From Lutraria lutraria (lineage: Eukaryota; Mollusca; Bivalvia; Venerida; Mactridae), in assembly GCA_964023205.1 (NCBI GenBank), contig OZ026847.1:14515182-14579181 (forward strand): a stretch of DNA of 64,000 nucleotides. The letters are read 5' to 3'. Shown here in pieces: positions 62,701 to 64,000 of the stretch (position 1 is its first letter; every line of letters begins with the position of its first letter). A model generated the notes under the pieces. The model ran no database searches. It had not been told where the DNA came from and was given only the letters and a program-made list of their open reading frames with translations. The position numbers and the translations under genes are program-made.

Positions 62701-63378
62701 ATGTTTAGTTGCCTCTATAGCAATTAGGTTACAATCAGATTTCAATCTTTAGTTTCATGAAAGAGTGTATGAAACAGAAATTAAATTTTTCAATGAATTG
62801 TAACCTATGCCAAAAATTAAAATTTACCTCTCTCATTATCTTCAGACTATGACACTTTAGCATTATAGCAATTAAACACTTAGAGTTAAAACAAAGATAA
62901 AAATACATTATTATCTGGTATTTATACTATGAGAGCCACACTGAACTATTTAAGCATTGAACAGCTTTAATTAAAGAAAAATATTTGCCACAAAATGTTA
63001 TCTTATTGTTGCAAATCCACAACCTGAGATGACATACATAATAGTCAAAGCTAAAAAAATATCAAAATTTGTCCGACAGCTCAAGGTATCCCAGTAGAGC
63101 TGATAAATATGGACAACTTTCAGTAAATTTTAAGCAATCAACCGGAACAAACCTTCATAAATATAGATTGTAGAAGCATATTGTTAACCCTGTCTTGTAG
63201 AATACCCTGTTGAAGTTTGGACCGATTAATTGCCCATTTAAATGCATTCATTCCTTTCTGTAGAGTATGACGTCGGTGTAATAAGGCGACTTTATTATGT
63301 AACTGATTGTTTCGTGTTGCTGTCTTCCAATGATTGAAATAATAACATAACACATTACTTCTGTAACAGACATCACCC
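35064..63378 (-). CDS. SFI1: SFI1-like centrin-binding repeat protein, 30 exons, 5' end missing
   Basis: Thirty minus-strand exons (listed singly, w1-w30 from 5' to 3') join with every phase consistent to 4858 nt, or 1618 residues after a partial first codon. Almost every exon carries one to three Trp-centred segments such as AFQHWYTF, CLQAWHSVI, YFDRWKKR and ALHHWDLRL, embedded in Lys/Arg/Gln-rich helix. This is the pattern of SFI1, whose long helix binds one centrin per repeat at centrioles and spindle pole bodies (family knowledge). A Ser/Thr-Pro-rich linker (w14-w15, about residues 707-801 of the visible part) divides two repeat blocks. The tail is Ser/Pro/Arg-rich. The visible part is already longer than human SFI1 (about 1240 residues, from memory). 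Introns hold several satellites. The start and promoter lie beyond 64 kb. Another long Trp-repeat centrosomal protein is the main alternative. Confidence 0.82.
35780..35972 (+). repeat. Dispersed repeat (ACTGACCTGAAAAT family), copy 1
   Basis: Shares CCTTTGATCTACTGACCTG, ATCCTGTACAGCTGTCATG, AAAGTTTGGGACAGACAG and ATCTATTGATACAGG with the longer copy at 54758-55108, same orientation. In an SFI1 intron. Confidence 0.6.
36018..36128 (-). CDS. SFI1: SFI1 exon w29
   Basis: Acceptor TTTTACAG, donor ACTATG/GTAATT. Repeat: YAQAWKIWHLEFVRRM. Exactly 37 codons. Confidence 0.84.
36200..36430 (-). repeat. SINE-like dispersed repeat, copy 2
   Basis: Shares GTGGACAGCTTCCTCACATG and a reversed B box (GGGATTCAAACTAACAG) with 31745-31915. 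On the minus strand its head (GGTGTCTCCATGGTTAAATG) is tRNA-like with a long variable region. Confidence 0.5.
36742..36877 (-). CDS. SFI1: SFI1 exon w28
   Basis: Acceptor TTTTTTCAG, donor TGTGTT/GTATGT. Repeats: VYCGWFKEVL and YGLLWKHRV. The phase of this exon is needed to link w27 to w29. Confidence 0.82.
37329..37477 (-). CDS. SFI1: SFI1 exon w27
   Basis: Acceptor ATACCAG, donor AATTGTG/GTAAAA. Repeat: TANRWCRFVLRRRQ. It ends in phase 2 (TG), completed to Cys by the next exon. Confidence 0.82.
37848..38076 (-). CDS. SFI1: SFI1 exon w26
   Basis: Acceptor TATTACAG, donor TTAAAG/GTAACA. Three repeats: VFKAWLVYT, IKNHWYLIK and ALHHWDLRL. Confidence 0.86.
38170..38395 (+). repeat. Dispersed repeat with GGAAACTGAAC inverted ends, copy 1
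   Basis: GTACTCATGGAAACTGAAC at the left and GTTCAGTTTCC at the right, with CAACATGGAACAGAAACTAG and GAGTGAGCTAGTGACAGC between. Matches 61985-62200. Confidence 0.6.
38788..38932 (-). CDS. SFI1: SFI1 exon w25
   Basis: Acceptor GTTCCAG, donor CTAAC/GTATGT. Repeat: VYFLYWYNVAK. Confidence 0.83.
39128..39291 (-). mobile_element. CAAACCTGTGTTAG-family MITE copy, reversed
   Basis: It opens GTCAAACCTGTGAACAATGG and closes AGTGGCTGCTATTACAGG then TTTTGACTGTA, with TTGTTCTAAATAATCAATGAC inside. SFI1 intron. Confidence 0.7.
39337..39550 (-). CDS. SFI1: SFI1 exon w24
   Basis: Acceptor CATTAG, donor CAAGAG/GTATTG. Repeats: VFCKWKAEY, CLESWRTEL and LLSGWKQAA. Confidence 0.84.
39862..40032 (-). CDS. 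SFI1: SFI1 exon w23
   Basis: Acceptor ATTTCAG, donor CAACAT/GTATGT. Repeats: AFKQWSSCY and IAKHWKRKA. Confidence 0.84.
40263..40665. repeat. 46/53-bp minisatellite in SFI1 intron
   Basis: About eight units of AGGACTACTGCACAATGTAT, ACCAGATCTATGTATCAC, TTTAAGTCTTACAGT (53 bp). Two copies are shortened to 46 bp (AGGACCAATGTATACC), with CTTAAAGTC in place of CTTTAAGTC. The short copies recur every few units, suggesting duplication of a multi-unit block. Confidence 0.9.
40730..40913 (+). mobile_element. CAAACCTGTGTTAG-family MITE copy
   Basis: TACAGACAAATATGTGTTATC at the left, GGTGGCATTTGTCACAGG then TATGACTGCATA at the right. Body TTGATTATTTAGAACCGC. It lies just downstream of the 46/53-bp satellite. 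Confidence 0.7.
40967..41057 (-). CDS. SFI1: SFI1 exon w22
   Basis: Acceptor CTTGTAG, donor TTCTTG/GTAAGT. Repeat: VLFSWQQVASWQKD. Confidence 0.82.
41426..41570 (-). CDS. SFI1: SFI1 exon w21
   Basis: Acceptor TTAACAG, donor GATCAG/GTAATA. Repeats: NMFAEWKEQT and VTQWHHEKL. Confidence 0.82.
41864..42042 (+). mobile_element. CAAACCTGTGTTAG-family MITE copy
   Basis: TACAGTCATACCTGTGCTAG at the left, GTGGCCTTTCTTCACAGG then TTTGACTGTA at the right. Body AATAAAGTCTATCTGTCATT. The 24-bp satellite begins directly after it. Confidence 0.75.
42049..42199. repeat. 24-bp satellite, ~6 units, just past the w20 donor
   Basis: The unit is ATACATATCCATATATCACC followed by AAAG, repeated six times with one substitution (GATGCATATCC). 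It sits about 30 bp into the SFI1 intron, abutting a MITE copy (41864-42041). The 24-bp period keeps frames open on both strands, which is not evidence of coding. Confidence 0.9.
42229..42346 (-). CDS. SFI1: SFI1 exon w20
   Basis: Acceptor TTATAG, donor CCAGAG/GTGTGT. Repeats: VWRTWCLRH, DAWQNYQ and LQTWHQWAR. Confidence 0.83.
42580..42670 (-). CDS. SFI1: SFI1 exon w19
   Basis: Acceptor TTTTTAG, donor AAACTG/GTAAAT. Repeat: YFNVWYSWA. Confidence 0.82.
43333..43990 (-). repeat. 60-bp minisatellite, ~11 units, spanning an SFI1 5' splice site
   Basis: Each unit, read on the minus strand, contains AAAGTCTACCATAACATTC, TATATAAAAGGTATTCTAG and ATTTCTGTAACTTATTTA. The unit is 60 bp, so one frame stays open through ten units (KVYHNILYKRYS then RLISVTYL, with L/W and other swaps) before a stop at 43380. 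Every unit repeats the exon-w18 donor AAAAG/GTATTC. The distal unit (about 43360) lies past the stop. Confidence 0.9.
43963..44165 (-). CDS. SFI1: SFI1 exon w18 (3' end amplified downstream)
   Basis: Acceptor GTTTTAG. The first donor is ATATAAAAG/GTATTC at 43962. Repeats: IVHLWTNIT and CFTVWRNKY. Its last 11 codons, RKVYHNILYKR, and the donor are the first unit of the 60-bp satellite at 43333-43990, so the true 3' limit could be any of ten in-frame donors. Phase 2 at each. Confidence 0.8.
44226..44402 (-). mobile_element. CAAACCTGTGTTAG-family MITE copy, reversed
   Basis: TGGTCAAACCTGCGATTAAAG at the left, GGCAGCCACCAACACATG then TTTGATTGTATA at the right, with TTGTTCTAAATAATCC inside. SFI1 intron. 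Confidence 0.7.
44639..44782 (-). CDS. SFI1: SFI1 exon w17
   Basis: Acceptor TTTTCAG, donor TCTAAG/GTATTA. Repeats: a Trp-less LLSLILYRNSRL and VFPFWLSK. Confidence 0.82.
45165..45371 (-). CDS. SFI1: SFI1 exon w16 (second repeat block starts)
   Basis: Acceptor TTGTAG, donor CATTAT/GTAAGT. Repeats: IMFEQWKEYT and FFSSWAHYF. Confidence 0.84.
45959..46094 (-). CDS. SFI1: SFI1 exon w15 (linker)
   Basis: Acceptor ATACAG, donor AGACGG/GTAAGA. Ser/Leu-rich linker (LYSPSLSHHSLAQSLELE), then the start of a helix (FEMEHAVKTANRR). Confidence 0.8.
46720..46867 (-). CDS. SFI1: SFI1 exon w14 (Ser/Thr-Pro linker)
   Basis: Acceptor ATTTCAG, donor AGAAG/GTAGGT. No Trp. It encodes seven Ser/Thr-Pro dipeptides within about 30 residues (SPLTPITPRTPRTPRH and flanks); the last, TPVR, fits the full Cdk consensus. 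Probably a disordered, phosphorylatable linker (inference). Confidence 0.8.
47239..47414 (-). CDS. SFI1: SFI1 exon w13 (end of first repeat block)
   Basis: Acceptor TTTATAG, donor AATAATG/GTAGGT. One repeat (ALQAWHEHT), then an acidic, non-repeat tail (LDPDHMELDNN) leading into the linker. Confidence 0.82.
47490..47720. repeat. Possible dispersed repeat
   Basis: CAACAAGAGCGCACTAAGCGG, CCACCAATGAATTTTCATG and TAGTTTCTGAGTTATGAGC have the look of the AGTTATGAGC-type dispersed repeats seen elsewhere in the window. No second copy is present here, so the call is weak. Confidence 0.35.
47721..47845 (-). mobile_element. 93-bp retrocopy of an mRNA 3' end with poly(A) and 16-bp target duplication
   Basis: ACCTAAGTAGGTACTT stands at 47721-47736 and again at 47830-47845. 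Between them, on the minus strand, are 64 bases ending CCAAATAAAATATACATAAACCTC and then an uninterrupted run of 29 A. A polyadenylation signal (AATAAA) sits about 15 bases before the tail, as in a processed transcript. Target duplication plus tail indicates LINE-type retrotransposition. The source gene is not identified. Confidence 0.85.
47990..48165 (-). CDS. SFI1: SFI1 exon w12
   Basis: Acceptor ATATCAG, donor GCTAG/GTAACT. Repeats: YFDRWKKRL and AFSFWRRHF. Confidence 0.83.
48463..48757 (-). mobile_element. MITE copy carrying a second repeat
   Basis: A left MITE half (AGTTAAACCTATGTACAAAGG, TTTTATTGACAGGTAGCCC) and a right terminus (GGGTTTGACAGTATA) enclose 48536-48750. That block is the repeat also found at 58788-59001. 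The missing half of the MITE suggests deletion on insertion, or replacement. Confidence 0.55.
48536..48750 (+). repeat. Dispersed repeat (GATACTGATAGTCAGTTACAG), copy 1
   Basis: GATACTGATAGTCAGTTACAG to GCATTCAGAAATTAAGTGG. Near-identical to 58788-59001 in the same orientation. An internal tRNA-like A-box remnant (CTACCAGCTGAGCTCAGC) is conserved in both, so it may be a SINE. Confidence 0.75.
49015..49255 (+). repeat. GGGCCCATAACTC-type dispersed repeat, fragment
   Basis: AGCAAATTTTTTAATTCAAG, GCACATAACTCCAGAAGTT, CATATACATTGTGAGCAAG and CCTAAAAGCTCAGGTGAGC match the 3' portion of 59838-60540. Confidence 0.7.
49377..49593 (-). CDS. SFI1: SFI1 exon w11
   Basis: Acceptor TTCACAG, donor GAAATG/GTACGC. 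Repeats: CLQAWHSVI and TFYHWNILA. Confidence 0.84.
50020..50124 (-). CDS. SFI1: SFI1 exon w10
   Basis: Acceptor ATTTCAG, donor TTGGAA/GTAAGT. Repeats: CFIEWRHYV and KFNAWK, the latter crossing the junction. Confidence 0.83.
50861..51047 (-). CDS. SFI1: SFI1 exon w9
   Basis: Acceptor ATTTCAG, donor ACACA/GTAAGT. Repeats: YFLRWKTRF and HFEKWHIAT. Confidence 0.84.
51769..51866 (-). CDS. SFI1: SFI1 exon w8
   Basis: Acceptor TTTTCAG, donor AGAA/GTATAA. Repeat: AAEKWRLVCHRR. Confidence 0.82.
52103..52237 (-). CDS. SFI1: SFI1 exon w7
   Basis: Acceptor CTTTCAG, donor GCCAA/GTAAGT. Repeats: YLSIWRSQF and AQQLWSNS. Confidence 0.84.
52600..52830 (-). CDS. SFI1: SFI1 exon w6
   Basis: Acceptor TATTTAAG, donor CTTAG/GTACAA. 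Three repeats: AFIIWKRR, AFQHWYTF and MFERWRWYT. Among the clearest SFI1-type segments here. Confidence 0.86.
52985..53200. repeat. Dispersed repeat (GTTCACAAGGTTTTCCCTTA)
   Basis: GTGTTCACAAGGTTTTCCC, GGTGACCTAGTTTTTGACC, ATTGAGCTAAAGATGTGGCC and TTGACCCCTCACGC resemble a dispersed family widely seen in bivalve sequences (recall). One copy here. SFI1 intron. Confidence 0.5.
53316..53507 (-). CDS. SFI1: SFI1 exon w5
   Basis: Acceptor ATTTCAG, donor CTAA/GTAAGT. Repeats: VAMTAWKAG, AAYWSRS and HFTAWRDTL. Confidence 0.84.
53959..54135 (-). CDS. SFI1: SFI1 exon w4
   Basis: Acceptor TTTTCAG, donor CATAA/GTAAGA. Repeats: SWCFWRCFTVL and a Trp-less FRLTLQGKMFTCM. Confidence 0.83.
54498..54611 (-). 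CDS. SFI1: SFI1 exon w3
   Basis: Acceptor TTTACAG, donor GCAAG/GTGGGT. Repeat: IFIKWYEAYKVY. It follows the longest intron in view (7.86 kb), and phase across that intron is consistent without extra exons. Confidence 0.83.
54758..55108 (+). repeat. Dispersed repeat (ACTGACCTGAAAAT family), longer copy
   Basis: ACAATGCCCCTCCGGGTGCC, GTGAAAGTTTCGTCAAAATC, CTGACCTGAAAATACCCAGG, and GATCTATCGATACAGGGC at the end. The 3' part matches 35780-35972. Confidence 0.65.
57424..57592. mobile_element. 169-bp MITE, CTGGGTTCTCAATAA ends
   Basis: CTGGGTTCTCAATAA and TTATTGAGAACCCAG are a perfect 15-bp inverted repeat. It is G-rich inside (a run of nine G near 57484). No clear target duplication. Confidence 0.75.
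58788..59001 (+). repeat. Dispersed repeat (GATACTGATAGTCAGTTACAG), copy 2
   Basis: Same family and orientation as 48536-48750, with a 10-15 base gap (loss of CTTCTCCTAAAAAG) before GATGCCCGAGTATACC. Confidence 0.75.
59838..60540 (+). repeat. 703-bp dispersed repeat with internal tandem subunits
   Basis: It opens AACAAGAGGGCCGAGATGG, CCCTTGATCGCTCACCTGAG and closes GCTCACCTGAATCAGGTGAG then CTAAAAA. Three to four diverged subunits of about 160 bp (AATATAGCAAATTTTC, AGGGCCCATAACTCT, TGCTAGAGTGTAAACAAAC) lie between. A partial copy is at 49015-49255. Typical of bivalve genomes (recall). Confidence 0.75.
61985..62200 (+). repeat. Dispersed repeat with GGAAACTGAAC inverted ends, copy 2
   Basis: AGTACTCATGGAAACTGAACC, GAGTTTAACAATTGCGAGG, AAGTGAGTGACAGC and ATCATTCAGTTTCC match 38170-38395 in the same orientation. 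Confidence 0.6.
62474..62559 (-). CDS. SFI1: SFI1 exon w2
   Basis: Acceptor GTTTCAG, donor CAGAA/GTAAGT. Repeats: WRVRALENRR and AFFRWRQFT. Confidence 0.83.
63153..63378 (-). CDS. SFI1: SFI1 exon w1
   Basis: Acceptor CTTTCAG, donor ATGAAG/GTTTGT (weak). Repeats: FNHWKTA and AFKWAINR. It begins with the last base of a codon, so upstream exons exist outside the window. Confidence 0.82.
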
Positions 63379-63401
63379 CTGAAAGTTAAAGTTTACCATA
63401 A

Positions 63402-63542
63402 ACAGTCAAACTTGTAAAACAAAGGCCACTCTTGGGGAAAACAAAAGACGGTCTATACATTGACAGGTGGCCTTTATTCAATGAGCCATTCTGTTCTAAA
63501 TAATTACTGACATTTTTTAATATAATAGCATTTGACTGCATG
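63402..63542 (-). mobile_element. CAAACCTGTGTTAG-family MITE copy, reversed
   Basis: ACAGTCAAACTTGTAAAACAA at the left, TAGCATTTGACTGCA at the right. Body ACAGGTGGCCTTTATTCAAT and TTCTGTTCTAAATAATTAC. Just upstream of SFI1 exon w1. Confidence 0.65.
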
Positions 63543-63642
63543 TACAATGTCCAGTGTTTATGCAGTAAATTAAAATGTATTTAAGAATGTATTCAAAGTT
63601 AAAAAATTGTAATTTATTTACAAACAGTATTACAAACAAAAT

Positions 63643-64000
63643 ACAGTAAAACCCCGATTATTCGAATGTCATTGGGCCCTGAAAAATAAATTCCGTACTG
63701 TCCGTATATTGCAAGGGAGTTAACTCTCGTATGCAAACAATACATTCCTTGAGTGATAATAAGAATAAATTAAAATGTATAACAAACACTTATTATTTAT
63801 CCTTATTTTATGAATGTACATGAGTTATTAAATGAAACAATAATTCTTGTTAAATAAATACCCGCGCATTTATGGATTATGCAGAACACAATCCGACACA
63901 ATAATTACCGGCATGACAACTTTACTTACTAACGATCGACTAAGCATCGCTATCGTCACATTCTAAAACAATTAAAGAATCGAAGACGTAATGTTTTTAT
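63643..64000. mobile_element. Tigger/pogo-like element, left part only
   Basis: TACAGTAAAACCCCGATTAT then TCGAATGTC is the same terminus type as the element at 20779-22777, followed by GAAAAATAAATTCCGTACTG. The right end would lie beyond the window. No SFI1 exon was seen between 63379 and 64000. Confidence 0.6.

Overview
The window is eukaryotic and comes from a compact-intron, AT-rich invertebrate genome. Genes are split into many short exons with consensus GT/AG junctions. tRNA-derived SINEs, small TIR elements and A/T-rich dispersed repeats are dense. The repeat types (for example the element opening with GGGCCGAGATGGCCC and closing with CAGGTGAGCTAAAAA) look like those of bivalve molluscs. 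That assignment is inference from recall, not from a search.

Layout. Positions 1-8520 are a tandem array of units of about 332-346 bp. Each unit holds an 80-bp block bounded by an apparent 3' splice site (TTTCAG) and an apparent 5' splice site (CAG/GTATGT), about 25 copies in all. Two degenerate relatives of the array edge lie at 8437-9610 and 10620-11150. From 11150 to 19900 there is no convincing intact gene. This stretch holds a decayed non-LTR reverse transcriptase, several foldback or TIR elements, a tRNA-derived SINE and one frameshifted terminal-exon-like segment at 14676-14884 on the minus strand.

Gene 1 (+ strand, 20019-31082) has eight exons that join in phase to a 1020-residue open reading frame. 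The predicted protein is mostly disordered, with a CtBP-type PLDLS motif, a Y/Q-rich tract, a bipartite basic (NLS-like) segment and a compact C-terminal region that I cannot assign to a family. A nuclear co-regulator role is inference.

Gene 2 (- strand, 63378 down to 35064, 5' end outside the window) has 30 exons that join in phase to 1618 residues. It is a chain of Trp-centred helical repeats typical of SFI1, the centrin-binding repeat protein of centrioles and spindle poles. A Ser/Thr-Pro-rich linker separates two repeat blocks. The two genes are tail to tail, about 4 kb apart.

Most striking point: a 60-bp minisatellite (43333-43990) has amplified the 3' end of one SFI1 exon together with its 5' splice site. 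This gives ten in-frame candidate donors spaced by exactly 20 codons. The other leading points are the tandem exon-like array, the two nested TIR elements in intron 1 of gene 1, a very short retrocopy with a 16-bp target duplication, and a 638-bp nested palindrome. All coordinates were read by eye; no alignment, search or transcript evidence was available.
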